From: Schaedlerella arabinosiphila
Lineage (GTDB): Bacteria; Bacillota; Clostridia; Lachnospirales; Lachnospiraceae
Length of the DNA stretch: 64,000 nt
Reading direction: 5' to 3'
Assembly: GCF_003885045.1 (NCBI RefSeq)
Contig: NZ_RHJS01000002.1
Span: 1,178,001 to 1,242,000, forward strand
In this document: positions 36,428 to 45,421 of the stretch, piece by piece
Numbering within the stretch: the stretch's first letter is position 1
Layout of the letters: every line of letters begins with the position of its first letter
Program-made: the position numbers and the translations under genes
The notes under the pieces: model-generated
Told to the model about the DNA's origin: nothing
Seen by the model: only the letters and a program-made list of their open reading frames with translations
The model's database searches: none

Positions 36428-37349
36428 GATAGCGAACAGACAGGTCATTTGTGACGTATTGGTTGAGGCGGCAAAGGAGGATAAGGATGTGGTGGCGCTC
36501 TGCAGCGATTCCAGAGGAAGCGCGTCCATGACGAAATTTGCGGACACCTATCCGGAGCAGTTCGTGGAAGTGGGGATTGCGGAGCAGAACCTGGTGAGCA
36601 TTTCCGCAGGTCTGGCAAAATGCGGAAAGAAGCCTTATGCGTCCTCGCCGGCCAGTTTCTTAAGCACCAGAAGCTACGAACAGTGCAAGGTGGATGTGGC
36701 CTACTCCAACACCAACGTAAAACTGATCGGGATCAGCGGCGGCGTCAGCTACGGGGCTCTCGGCATGAGCCACCATTCCGCCCAGGATATCGCGGCTATG
36801 TGCTCCATTCCCAACATGCGGGTCTATATCCCCAGCGACCGCCTGCAGACAGAACATTTATTCAAGGCTTTGCTAAAGGATGAGAAGCCGGCATACATCC
36901 GGGTCGGCAGAAATCCGGTGGAGGATGTCTACGAAGAAGGAAACGTGCCCTTTGAAATGGATCGTGCAACGGTTCTGAGGGAAGGTACAGATATTGCCAT
37001 CATAGCCTGCGGGGAAATGGTAAAGCCGGCGGCGGATGCGGCAAAGCTTCTGGAAGAGAAGGGCATCCATGCCGCAGTCGTGGATATGTACTGTATCAAG
37101 CCTCTGGACAAAGCGGCCATCGTAAAAGCGGCATCCGGGGCAAAGGCAGTGCTCACGGTGGAGGAGCATGCGCCCTTCGGAGGACTGGGCTCCATGGTCA
37201 GCCAGGTGGTGGGAAGCGAATGCCCGAGAAAAGTGGTCAACCTTGCCCTGCCTGACGCGCCGGTGATCACCGGAACGTCAAAGGAGGTATTTGACCATTA
37301 CGGACTGAATGCGGAAGGAATCGCAAAGAAAGCCATGGAATTGCTGTAA
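36420..37349 (+). CDS. Transketolase C-terminal subunit (candidate apulose-4-phosphate transketolase B)
   Basis: A 309-residue subunit with the pyrimidine-binding domain (VGIAEQNLVSISAGLA, with the catalytic Glu that activates ThDP) and the C-terminal transketolase domain (AVLTVEEHAPFGGLGSMVSQ). The GSRGSASM segment near the start fits split transketolases. Start ATG 36420 overlaps the first subunit by 8 nt, ensuring equal expression. Read with its neighbours it should give xylulose 5-phosphate and dihydroxyacetone phosphate from apulose 4-phosphate and glyceraldehyde 3-phosphate. Confidence 0.85.
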   Translation: MNKIANRQVICDVLVEAAKEDKDVVALCSDSRGSASMTKFADTYPEQFVEVGIAEQNLVSISAGLAKCGKKPYASSPASFLSTRSYEQCKVDVAYSNTNVKLIGISGGVSYGALGMSHHSAQDIAAMCSIPNMRVYIPSDRLQTEHLFKALLKDEKPAYIRVGRNPVEDVYEEGNVPFEMDRATVLREGTDIAIIACGEMVKPAADAAKLLEEKGIHAAVVDMYCIKPLDKAAIVKAASGAKAVLTVEEHAPFGGLGSMVSQVVGSECPRKVVNLALPDAPVITGTSKEVFDHYGLNAEGIAKKAMELL

Positions 37350-37363
37350 AGACGATCATAGAT

Positions 37364-37405
37364 AGCCACATCAGAAGGATGCTGTCCGTAGATTCTGATG
37401 TGGCT
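37364..37405 (+). promoter_or_regulatory. Perfect hairpin between transketolase and kinase genes
   Basis: 13-bp stem AGCCACATCAGAA / TTCTGATGTGGCT with a 16-nt loop. No T-run follows, so it is more likely an mRNA-processing or stabilising hairpin than a terminator. Confidence 0.45.
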
Positions 37406-37469
37406 TCAATCAAAATAGGAAGGGATGGCAGGAATCAGCATACTGGCATCCAGATGAAGGATGGGGTGA

Positions 37470-38951
37470 ATGATGTCAGAACAATATATAATCAGTATTG
37501 ATCAAAGTACCCAGGGAACAAAAGCATTATTATTTGATTCGGCCGGAAACCTGATCCGGAGGGTGGATCAGGCCCATCGGCAGATCATCGATGAGAAGGG
37601 CTGGGTGTCCCACGGCCCAATGGAGATTTACCAGAATATCATTGCGGTGACCGCCAGGCTGTTGGAGGAGACGCAGATCGACAGGGACAAGGTGGCCGGT
37701 GTGGGGATCAGCAACCAGCGGGAAACCTCCCTGGCATGGAACCGGATCACCGGGGAGCCTGTGGGGCTTGCGGTGGTGTGGCAGTGCGCCCGGGCCGCAG
37801 ATCTCTGCGACCAGGTGGCAGCGGCGGGCCATGGGGAGAAAATCCGCCGAAAGACAGGCATGAATCTGTCCCCCTATTTTCCGGCATCCAAGATCGCCTG
37901 GATCTTAAGAAATGTGGAAGGCGCCAGGGAACTCTCAGACGCAGGAACGCTTTGCCACGGAACCATTGACAGTTGGGTGATCTACAAGCTGACCGGCAAA
38001 GCCTCCTATAAAACCGATTTTTCCAATGCGTCCCGGACACAGCTTTTCAACATTTTTGACCTGAAATGGGATGAGGAAATCTGTGAAATATTCGGAATCA
38101 ATCCGAACAATCTTCCGGAAGTGTGCGACTCCAATTCCAACTTCGGAGAAACGGATTTTGACGGGCTGCTCCCGAATCCGGTTCCGATTCACGGCGTGCT
38201 GGGCGACTCCCACGGCGCGCTGTTCGGACAGGGCTGCCTGCAGCCGGGCATGATGAAATCCACCTACGGCACCGGATCGTCCATCATGATGAACATCGGT
38301 GAGAATCCTGTGTTAAGCACCCACGGGGTGGTCACGTCCCTGGCATGGAGCATGGACGGCAAAGTCAATTATGTGCTGGAAGGAAACTTAAATTATACGG
38401 GGGCCGTGATTACCTGGCTCAAAGACGACCTGAAAATGATCGACAGTCCCCAGGAAACCCAGGCCCTGGCAGAGCAGGCGGCGCCAGACGATCCGCTGTA
38501 TCTGGTTCCGGCATTTTCCGGATTGGGCGCGCCCTATTGGGACAGCCGGGCCACCGCCATGCTCACCGGAATGACCAGGACCACCGGACGGGCGGAGATC
38601 GTAAGGGCCGGACTGGAATGCATTGCCTACCAGATCCAGGATGTGATCGGGGCCATGAGCGAGGATTCCGGGGTGGAGGTCCATGAGCTGCGGGTGGACG
38701 GCGGGCCGACCAGAAACGCGTATCTCATGCAGTTTCAGAGCGACATTGCCGGGATCGACGTACAGGTGCCGGATTCCGATGAGCTCTCCGGGATGGGGGC
38801 CGCCTATGCGGCCGGACTGGCGCTTGGCGTCTGGGACGAAACCATTTTTGAAAAGCTGGGCCGTAAAAAATATACACCGAACATGCAGGAAAAATTACGG
38901 AATAAAAAATACGAGGGATGGAAGCGTGCTGTAAAAAAGGTTCTGTCCTGA
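37470..38951 (+). CDS. FGGY-family carbohydrate kinase (candidate D-apulose kinase)
   Basis: A 493-residue sugar kinase. The N-terminal ATPase half begins YIISIDQSTQGTKALLFD and includes GVGISNQRETSLAWN. The second half has YGTGSSIMMNIG, FSGLGAPYWD and LRVDGGPTRNAYLMQF, standard FGGY/glycerol-kinase-like motifs. The resemblance to glycerol kinase fits phosphorylation of a small, branched ketose. It lies 120 nt after the transketolase with a hairpin between, still co-directional. In this setting the predicted substrate is apulose; xylulose or glycerol cannot be excluded by sequence. Confidence 0.82.
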   Translation: MMSEQYIISIDQSTQGTKALLFDSAGNLIRRVDQAHRQIIDEKGWVSHGPMEIYQNIIAVTARLLEETQIDRDKVAGVGISNQRETSLAWNRITGEPVGLAVVWQCARAADLCDQVAAAGHGEKIRRKTGMNLSPYFPASKIAWILRNVEGARELSDAGTLCHGTIDSWVIYKLTGKASYKTDFSNASRTQLFNIFDLKWDEEICEIFGINPNNLPEVCDSNSNFGETDFDGLLPNPVPIHGVLGDSHGALFGQGCLQPGMMKSTYGTGSSIMMNIGENPVLSTHGVVTSLAWSMDGKVNYVLEGNLNYTGAVITWLKDDLKMIDSPQETQALAEQAAPDDPLYLVPAFSGLGAPYWDSRATAMLTGMTRTTGRAEIVRAGLECIAYQIQDVIGAMSEDSGVEVHELRVDGGPTRNAYLMQFQSDIAGIDVQVPDSDELSGMGAAYAAGLALGVWDETIFEKLGRKKYTPNMQEKLRNKKYEGWKRAVKKVLS

Positions 38952-39053
38952 GCCGTGATGTAAAGTACTGTATCAAAATCTGTCCTGCTGACTGCTTATA
39001 AAGGAATAGATAAAGATCTGTTTTGCAGACTGCATATAATAAAAGAGGGAGAA

Positions 39054-40544
39054 ATGATGGAGAAATTAAGGATTTCAGAAAACAGGCGTTATTTTGTCAC
39101 TGCCGACGGCAGGCCGTTTACATGGATTGCGGACACGAACTGGACGATCCCCCAGAGGCTGAAATGGGACGATGTGGAATATCTGATGAAAAAGAGAAAA
39201 AGCCAGGGCTTTACCGTGCTCCAGATCGTGGCGCTGGACCCGGAGCGGGATATAGAGATGCACAGCCCGTCCGGGGAGAAGGCGCTTTTAAATGACGATC
39301 CGGATACGCCAAACGAGCGTTATTTTGAATACCTGGACTGGATTCTGGACAAGGCGGAGTCGTACGGCTTCTATGTCCTGCTCCTGCCCGTGTGGGGCCA
39401 GCTGGTGGTTGGAAGCGACTGGAGCGGCTGTACCTATGAAAAGACGATTACCGAAGAAAACGCGTACCGCTACGGCCGGTGGATCGGAAACCGCTACCGG
39501 GAGAAAAACCATATCCTCTGGTGTCTTGGAGGAGACCGCCAGCCCATCCATGACGGGGTGGATTATAAAAATGTGTGGAGGCGCCTGGCGGAAGGAATCG
39601 CCAAAGGCGTGCTGGGTCAGGACTTAAAGTACAACCAGCCTGACGATGCCTGGAAGGACGTCCTGATGACCTACCACGCATGCCACGAGATGCAGACAGG
39701 GGAATGCTCCACCATGTCCTACTGGACGGACGAGGAAGCCTGGATTGATTTTATCATGCTGCAGTCCGGCCATGGCCTGACACCGAAAAATTATGAACTG
39801 GTGGAAAAGGAATACAGCCGCAAAAAAGTGATGCCGGTATGGGACGGGGAGCCTGCCTACGAGATGATGCCCACCTCCTGGCCCATCACTCCGGAAACGA
39901 AGATGCACGGCTCCTGGATGACAAGAAAACGGGCCTACTGGTCGCTGTTTTCCGGCGCGTTTGGGTATACCTACGGGCACGCTTCCGTATGGTGCTGCGT
40001 TTCCGAGCAGGAGAAAAGCCCCATCAGCAGCCAGACATGGTATGAAGCGCTGCAGTCCGAGGGCTCTGAACAGATCCGCTATCTGCGGCAGTTTTCTGAC
40101 AGCCTGCAGATCATGACCGCCCGTCCGGCCCGGGAGATACTGCCTCAGACCGAGGGGGAGGATGTGCTGGATCTGCATCTGCAGGCATGTACCTGCCTGG
40201 ATGAAAGGTTTGCCTGCGTCTATTTTCCAAGCGGGGGCGGGGCTGTCCTGAACCTGGGAAATGTGTGGAAGCCGGAAGCGCCACGGGAATTTGACGGGGA
40301 AGTCTGCCTGTGGTGGTATAATCCGAGGGACGGGAAGTTCTATACCCACGCCGGGCAAAGGGCAGAAGCAGCAGAGACTGCACAGGCAGCCGGAGGGAAA
40401 CTCAGCGTATCCGCCCCGGATTCCGGCCCGGAGCATGACTGGGTGCTGATTGCGTCCAGAGAACAGACGGAGGCTCCGGTGAAAGAACAGACCTATTATA
40501 ATATGGATGAGGAAAAGGCGGTAAAGAAAGTATTTGAGTGGTAA
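39054..40544 (+). CDS. GH140 / apiosidase-family glycoside hydrolase
   Basis: A 496-residue intracellular enzyme of the apiosidase (former DUF4038) family, whose reference member BT1012 removes apiose from rhamnogalacturonan II. Shared motifs: RYFVTADGRPFTWIADTNW at the start, ILWCLGGDRQP with likely catalytic Asp161, WIDFIMLQSGHG, VWDGEPAYE with likely Glu266, and RAYWSLFSGAFGYTYGH. A C-terminal beta-sandwich (VCLWWYNPRDGKFY) follows as in the family. No signal peptide. GAGGGAG precedes ATG 39054. It sits directly after the isomerase-transketolase-kinase set and would supply apiose to it. Confidence 0.85.
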   Translation: MMEKLRISENRRYFVTADGRPFTWIADTNWTIPQRLKWDDVEYLMKKRKSQGFTVLQIVALDPERDIEMHSPSGEKALLNDDPDTPNERYFEYLDWILDKAESYGFYVLLLPVWGQLVVGSDWSGCTYEKTITEENAYRYGRWIGNRYREKNHILWCLGGDRQPIHDGVDYKNVWRRLAEGIAKGVLGQDLKYNQPDDAWKDVLMTYHACHEMQTGECSTMSYWTDEEAWIDFIMLQSGHGLTPKNYELVEKEYSRKKVMPVWDGEPAYEMMPTSWPITPETKMHGSWMTRKRAYWSLFSGAFGYTYGHASVWCCVSEQEKSPISSQTWYEALQSEGSEQIRYLRQFSDSLQIMTARPAREILPQTEGEDVLDLHLQACTCLDERFACVYFPSGGGAVLNLGNVWKPEAPREFDGEVCLWWYNPRDGKFYTHAGQRAEAAETAQAAGGKLSVSAPDSGPEHDWVLIASREQTEAPVKEQTYYNMDEEKAVKKVFEW

Positions 40545-40971
40545 AACAGAGTATGTATAAAGTTATGAAAGATCGGTATATTGAATTAAAAGTAATCTTG
40601 ACAGCTTGTGGTATTCATTTGGCAGAGCTTGATAAGATAAAAGAATAGCTTTCATAATTTACAATTAAAAAAGGCGGGGCAGTCAGGAAATAGCTGATTT
40701 TCTACAGTATATCGCGAATCATCAAACATGCGCGGTATGTTGTGTATAAATCCTATTTCCAGGCTGCTCCTTCTTTTTTTGTTCTTCGAACCGAAAACAG
40801 CCAGGAAAGCCGAACGCATCCGATCATACACTGAAAAAATGTCGGATTCAGAAAAAAATAATACATTGCATTCCACTTTTTGCAGGCGTATGCTGTATAT
40901 AGAATCAGGACAGAGGGATTCCAAAAAGCATGCCGTGAGAATTGGCTGCAGCGGTTAAGGAGGAAGATGAG
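40545..40971. other. 427-bp intergenic region before the GH3 gene
   Basis: AT-rich, no supported gene. It holds a 39-bp block at 40830-40868 that is also found before the GH43 gene (listed separately). No terminator was recognised, so read-through from the GH140 gene is possible. Confidence 0.5.
40830..40868 (+). promoter_or_regulatory. Shared upstream block, copy 1 (GH3)
   Basis: Starts ACTGAAAAAATGTCGGATTC and continues GAAAAAAATAATACATTG. 33 of 39 positions match the block at 43016-43054. Located about 105-142 nt upstream of the GH3 start, consistent with a common regulator site or promoter. Confidence 0.5.
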
Positions 40972-42681
40972 ATGTTGGATTTAAAAGCAAATCCGTTTTT
41001 TCTGGATGACAAAATGGAAAAATGGGTCTACGACACACTGGCGGGGATGAGCACAGAGGAGAAGATCGGGCAGATGTTCTGCCCCGTCGGCGGCAATACG
41101 GAGGAAGGTTTCTTAAAGGAATTTCTGGAGGAGTACAAACCCGGCGCGATCATGTACCGGCCCATGCCGGCGGCAGAGATCCAGAAGACACACCGCTTTC
41201 TTCAGGAGCATTCCAGAATCCCCATGCTCTTCGGCGCAAACCTGGAATCCGGCGGCAACGGGATCTGCTCGGACGGGACGTATTTTGCAAGGCCCATGGG
41301 GGCGGCGGCTACCGATGACCCGGTACAGGCTTACCGCCTGGGGGCGATTGCGGGAAAAGAAGCCATGGCCGTGGGATGCAACTGGGCCTTTGCGCCCATC
41401 TGCGACCTGGATCTGAATTTCCGCAATCCCATCACCAACGTGCGGACCTTCGGAAGCGACCAGAAACGGGTCACCACATTTGTCAGGGAGCAGCTAAAGG
41501 GACTCAGTGACCAGGGCGTTGCCGCGGCGGTCAAGCATTTTCCAGGGGACGGGGTGGACGAACGGGACCAGCATCTGGTGGCCTCTGTGAACAGCCTGTC
41601 GGTGGAAGACTATGACAAAACCTACGGGGCCATCTGGCAGGAGGTTGTGGACGCAGGGGCTCTGTCCGTCATGGTGGGACATATCCTGCAGCCTGCGTAC
41701 AGCAAGTACATCAATCCGGAATTGAAGGACGAAGAGATCCTTCCGGCCACCCTGTCAAAAGAAATCCTCCAGGGGCTGCTGCGGGGGAAACTGGGCTTTA
41801 ACGGCATGATCACAACGGACGCGACGCCGATGGTGGGCTTCAATACCTCCATGAAACGCTCCCAGGCAATCCCGGCAGCACTGGCAGCAGGGTGCGACAT
41901 GATCCTGTTCAACAAGGACATCCGGGAGGATTACCGGTTTGTGCAGGAAGCCATCGCAGACGGCCGTCTGAGCATGGAACGGGTGGACGAGGCCGTGACC
42001 CGGATACTGGCCATGAAGGCGGCCATGGATCTGCCCGGAAAAAAAGAAAGGGGGACTCTTGTGCCCGGGGAAGAGGCGCTGTCCGTTGTTGCCTGCGGAG
42101 AGCATCGGGCATGGGCGAGAGAATGTGCGGATAAAAGTGTGACTCTCGTAAAGGATACACAGAATCTGCTCCCGATCTCACCGGATACATATAAAAGAAT
42201 CCGCCTTTACCTTCTGGAGGACCGCCTGGAGGGCGGCTTCAAGGATGGAGACGGGGCCATCGGACTGGTAAAGGAAAAGCTGGAAAAGGAAGGCTTTGAG
42301 GTAACGCTGTTTGACTATTCCAGACCGGATTTTCATGAGATGTTTGAAGGCGGGGTGGAGGACATCCAAAGCAAATTCGACCTGGCGGTCTACGTGGCAT
42401 GCCTGGATACGGCCAGCAACCAGTCCGTGAGAAGGATCGACTGGCTGCACCTGATGGCGGCGGACGCACCCTGGTTTTTAAACGAGGTTCCGGCAATGTT
42501 CATTTCCATCGCAAACCCATACCATCTGCTGGATGCGCCCATGTTTCGGACGTTTATCAACGGGTACACGCCCACAGAGGAAGTGGTGGATCAGGTGATT
42601 GATAAGATCGTGGGAAGGTCCGCATTTCAGGGTGTGAATCCGGTGGATCCGTTCTGCGGGGTATGGGGAGCGGAGTTTTGA
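40972..42681 (+). CDS. Glycoside hydrolase family 3 enzyme (NagZ/beta-glucosidase type)
   Basis: A 569-residue retaining glycosidase without a signal peptide. Seen: MSTEEKIGQMFCPVGG at the barrel start, TNVRTFGSD, the substrate-binding KHFPGDGVDERDQH and nucleophile Asp283 in GMITTDATPM. A second alpha-beta domain follows from about residue 390 (DKSVTLVKDTQNLLPI). ATG 40972 is chosen over an upstream in-frame start because AAGGAGG lies 8 nt before it. It is part of the apiose-locus run; it may cleave the glucoside or other beta-link left once apiose is removed. Exact specificity unknown. Confidence 0.86.
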   Translation: MLDLKANPFFLDDKMEKWVYDTLAGMSTEEKIGQMFCPVGGNTEEGFLKEFLEEYKPGAIMYRPMPAAEIQKTHRFLQEHSRIPMLFGANLESGGNGICSDGTYFARPMGAAATDDPVQAYRLGAIAGKEAMAVGCNWAFAPICDLDLNFRNPITNVRTFGSDQKRVTTFVREQLKGLSDQGVAAAVKHFPGDGVDERDQHLVASVNSLSVEDYDKTYGAIWQEVVDAGALSVMVGHILQPAYSKYINPELKDEEILPATLSKEILQGLLRGKLGFNGMITTDATPMVGFNTSMKRSQAIPAALAAGCDMILFNKDIREDYRFVQEAIADGRLSMERVDEAVTRILAMKAAMDLPGKKERGTLVPGEEALSVVACGEHRAWARECADKSVTLVKDTQNLLPISPDTYKRIRLYLLEDRLEGGFKDGDGAIGLVKEKLEKEGFEVTLFDYSRPDFHEMFEGGVEDIQSKFDLAVYVACLDTASNQSVRRIDWLHLMAADAPWFLNEVPAMFISIANPYHLLDAPMFRTFINGYTPTEEVVDQVIDKIVGRSAFQGVNPVDPFCGVWGAEF

Positions 42682-42873
42682 GGAAGTGCAGATGCATGAC
42701 TATAAATAGTAATGGATTGGCCTAAAGAACGATGAGCTCTGCCGCTTAAAAAATTTTTCGCAAAAATCCAGTATGATATTTTTATAAATCAAACAAAAGG
42801 ACAGGCCGTCCGGCAAAAAGCTATAATAGACAGAAAAGAAGCAGCATAAGATATCCAAATCATAGAATAGGGC

Positions 42874-42943
42874 AAGCGGCAGAGATAAGTCGGAAGTAAT
42901 GGGGATTACCACCATTAGTTTCGACTTATCTCTGCCGCTTTTT
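42874..42943 (+). terminator. Strong terminator after the GH3 gene
   Basis: Perfect stem of about 18-19 bp (AGCGGCAGAGATAAGTCG at 42875-42892 and its complement ending at 42939) with an inner smaller hairpin, followed by TTTTT. It ends the apiosidase/GH3 transcript. Confidence 0.85.
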
Positions 42944-43015
42944 GTATGCCGCCATATCCAGAAAAGTGGCCGGCAGGAGGTGCTCTGCACAGGATTTTTG
43001 AAGGCCGGGAAACAA

Positions 43016-43054
43016 ACTGAAAAAAGGTCGGATTCTGAATAAATTACTACATGG
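43016..43054 (+). promoter_or_regulatory. Shared upstream block, copy 2 (GH43)
   Basis: Starts ACTGAAAAAAGGTCGGATTC and continues GAATAAATTACTACATGG; 33 of 39 positions equal to 40830-40868. About 73-111 nt before the GH43 start. Confidence 0.5.
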
Positions 43055-43126
43055 ATTCTGTCCCCGGCTGTTGCTATCATGAAAAAGTATTGAAGTGCAT
43101 TTGAAAAAATCTCGAGGAGGAATTTC

Positions 43127-44620
43127 ATGAAAACATCAGGACTGAATCCATACCTTCCTTTCTGGGAGACTGTTCCGGACGGTGAACCCCATGTGTTTGG
43201 GGATCGGGTCTACATTTACGGAAGCCATGACCGGCTTGGAGGGACCTCATTCTGTGAAGAGGATTATGTGTGCTGGAGCGCACCGGTTGAGGAGCCGGGC
43301 GTGTGGACCTGTGAGGGTGTTATCTATAAAAAAATGCAGGATCCGCTGAACGGCGCACCCTACGGAAAAACGCTGCCTGAGATCGGAATGCCCCTGGGAA
43401 CGGAGGAAAATCCGCATCTTTTATATGCGCCGGATGTGGCGCAGGGGCCGGACGGCAGATATTACCTGTACTATGCGCTGGATTTTGTAAATGTGATTTC
43501 CGTGGCAGTCTGTGATACGCCTGCAGGACAATACGAATTTCTGGATTTCGTGCGCAGGGAGGACGGTACAATCCCGGACGCGGGGCGATGGTTCGATCCG
43601 GCCATTCTCTCGGAGGAAAGCGGGAATTATCTTTATTATGGATTCGCGCCGGCCCGGAAATTTCCGGGGATGGAGCAGGTGATATTTCCGGGGGCCATGA
43701 TGGTGAAGCTGGCACAGGATATGCATACCATCATCAGCGAGCCGAAGTGTGTGGCAAATGGTATAGATACGGCAAAGGGGACTTCCTATGAAGCGCATCC
43801 GTTTTTTGAAGCGTCCAGCATCCGGAAGCTGGGAAACCGGTATTATTTTGTCTATTCCAGCCTGCAGGGGCATGAACTGTGTTATGGGACGGCGGATACT
43901 CCCGAGGGCCCTTTTGCGTACAAAGGGGTGATCGTATCCAATGGAGACCTGGGATATGAGGGAAATAACCTTGCAGTGAATTATACAGGAAATAACCACG
44001 GCGGTCTGGAAAGGATCGGGGACCGGCTCTATATTTTCTGGCACAGACATACCCATGGAACCGCATTTTCCAGACAGGGGTGCGCGGATGCGGTGAAGAT
44101 TTTGGAGGACGGAACCATTCCCCAGATTGAGATTACAAGCTGCGGACTCCATGACGGCCCGCTGCCTGCGAAAGGGGCGTATGACTCCTGCATCGCCTGC
44201 CATCTCACCGAGGCAGACCGGGAACAGGTAGGGCAGGTTGTGATGAGCGGCCCGGGCGAGGCAGTGCCCGAACTGCCGGAGGAAATGCCGTATATCACGG
44301 AAGAGGCGGACGAGACGGGAGAGAAGGGGCTGAAACCGTATATCCGCAACCTGCGTACCGGGTCGGCGGCAGGCTTTAAATACTTTCAGTTTGAAGGAAC
44401 GGAATCCCGGATTACCGTGGAGCTGCGGGGCCTTGGATGCCTGGAGGTGCGGGCGGACAGTCCCGATCCTCAGGCGGGAACTATGGTCGGGTCGGCAGCA
44501 GTGGATTCAAAGAACTGGAAGCATGTAACGACCGGACTTCAAGTGGAAGCAGGAAAACATGCGCTTTATTTTCTTGTAAAAGAGGGAACGGTGGATTTCG
44601 CATCATTTGAGATTGCGTGA
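43127..44620 (+). CDS. Glycoside hydrolase family 43 with C-terminal CBM6-like domain
   Basis: A 497-residue cytoplasmic enzyme, probably arabinofuranosidase or xylosidase. The five-bladed propeller is recognised from NPYLPFWETVPDGEPHVFGD, the YGSHD strand, LYAPDVAQGPDGRYYLYYA and SYEAHPFFEASSIRKL (a likely general-acid Glu in HPFFEAS). From about residue 375 a beta-sandwich resembles CBM6 (FKYFQFEGTESRITVELRG, HALYFLVKEG). GAGGAGG precedes the ATG. It has its own upstream region. In this setting arabinose or xylose side chains of the same plant glycan are plausible targets. Confidence 0.85.
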   Translation: MKTSGLNPYLPFWETVPDGEPHVFGDRVYIYGSHDRLGGTSFCEEDYVCWSAPVEEPGVWTCEGVIYKKMQDPLNGAPYGKTLPEIGMPLGTEENPHLLYAPDVAQGPDGRYYLYYALDFVNVISVAVCDTPAGQYEFLDFVRREDGTIPDAGRWFDPAILSEESGNYLYYGFAPARKFPGMEQVIFPGAMMVKLAQDMHTIISEPKCVANGIDTAKGTSYEAHPFFEASSIRKLGNRYYFVYSSLQGHELCYGTADTPEGPFAYKGVIVSNGDLGYEGNNLAVNYTGNNHGGLERIGDRLYIFWHRHTHGTAFSRQGCADAVKILEDGTIPQIEITSCGLHDGPLPAKGAYDSCIACHLTEADREQVGQVVMSGPGEAVPELPEEMPYITEEADETGEKGLKPYIRNLRTGSAAGFKYFQFEGTESRITVELRGLGCLEVRADSPDPQAGTMVGSAAVDSKNWKHVTTGLQVEAGKHALYFLVKEGTVDFASFEIA

Positions 44621-44752
44621 TTTTGCGCAGATATAGAAATCCGGTGATTTTTTCGCAGAGACGGAAATTGAGAGACTTTTACATAGAGATGGAAATTGAG
44701 TGATTTTTTGCAGAGACGGAGATTGAGAGACTTTTATACGGATGTGTGTTGA
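44610..44752. repeat. Five degenerate 27-28-bp tandem repeats
   Basis: Units of the form (A)GATTGAGAGACTTTTAC..AGAGATGGA / AAATTGAGTGATTTTTTGCAGAGACGG, shown here in two parts because the unit varies. The first unit begins over the last codons and stop of the GH43 gene and the array runs to about 44750. No start-stop structure is evident in it. Confidence 0.65.
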
Positions 44753-44785
44753 CGCACGAATATAAAATTAAGAAGGAGACAGAAC

Positions 44786-45421
44786 ATGAAGGCTTTTATT
44801 TTTGATTTGGACGGAGTGATTGTATTTACGGACAAGTTCCACTATCAGGCGTGGAAAAAGATGGCGGACAGGATGGGAATTTATTTTGATGAGGTCATCA
44901 ATAACCGTCTGCGTGGTGTGAGCCGCGCGGAGAGCCTGGAGATCATTCTGGAAAAATGTGAGGAAGTGCTGACGGAGGAAAAAAAGGCGGAACTGATGGA
45001 GGAGAAGAACAACACCTACCGGGAGCTGCTGCATACCATGACTCCCGCAGATGTTTCGGACGAGGTGCGGAATACGCTGGACGCACTGCGGGCTGCGGGC
45101 TACAGGCTGGCCATCGGTTCTTCCAGCAAAAATGCGAAATTCATTCTGGAACGGGTGGGGCTTCTGGATGCATTTGACGCAATTTCCGACGGCACCAACA
45201 TCACCCATTCCAAGCCGGATCCGGAGGTGTTTGTGAAAGCCGGGGAATTTTTGGGGATCGGCGCCGAAGAATGTGTGGTTGTGGAGGACGCATACGCCGG
45301 GATTGATGCGGCCCGGGCGGCAGGGATGAAGTCCGTGGGCATCGGGGACGCATCAGGGTACGGGAAGGCAGATTATAAGATCCAGGCATTCAAAGAACTT
45401 CTGGACATTGCAGAAGTATAA
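44786..45421 (+). CDS. pgmB: HAD phosphatase/mutase, beta-phosphoglucomutase-like
   Basis: A 211-residue HAD-superfamily enzyme. Motif I FDLDGVIVFTD has the two catalytic Asp; the cap domain has RLRGVSRAESLEII as in beta-phosphoglucomutases; motif II is GSSSKNAKFIL; motif III SKPDPEVF; and motif IV VVEDAYAGIDAA. It would interconvert beta-glucose 1-phosphate and glucose 6-phosphate. AAGAAGGAGAC precedes the ATG. Last gene of the apiose-locus run. A plain sugar phosphatase remains possible. Confidence 0.82.
   Translation: MKAFIFDLDGVIVFTDKFHYQAWKKMADRMGIYFDEVINNRLRGVSRAESLEIILEKCEEVLTEEKKAELMEEKNNTYRELLHTMTPADVSDEVRNTLDALRAAGYRLAIGSSSKNAKFILERVGLLDAFDAISDGTNITHSKPDPEVFVKAGEFLGIGAEECVVVEDAYAGIDAARAAGMKSVGIGDASGYGKADYKIQAFKELLDIAEV

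Larger units (their letters stand above)
42682..43126. other. 445-bp intergenic region between GH3 and GH43
   Basis: No supported gene. Contains a strong terminator (42874-42943) and then the second copy of the shared regulatory block (43016-43054), so GH43 has its own promoter. Confidence 0.55.
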
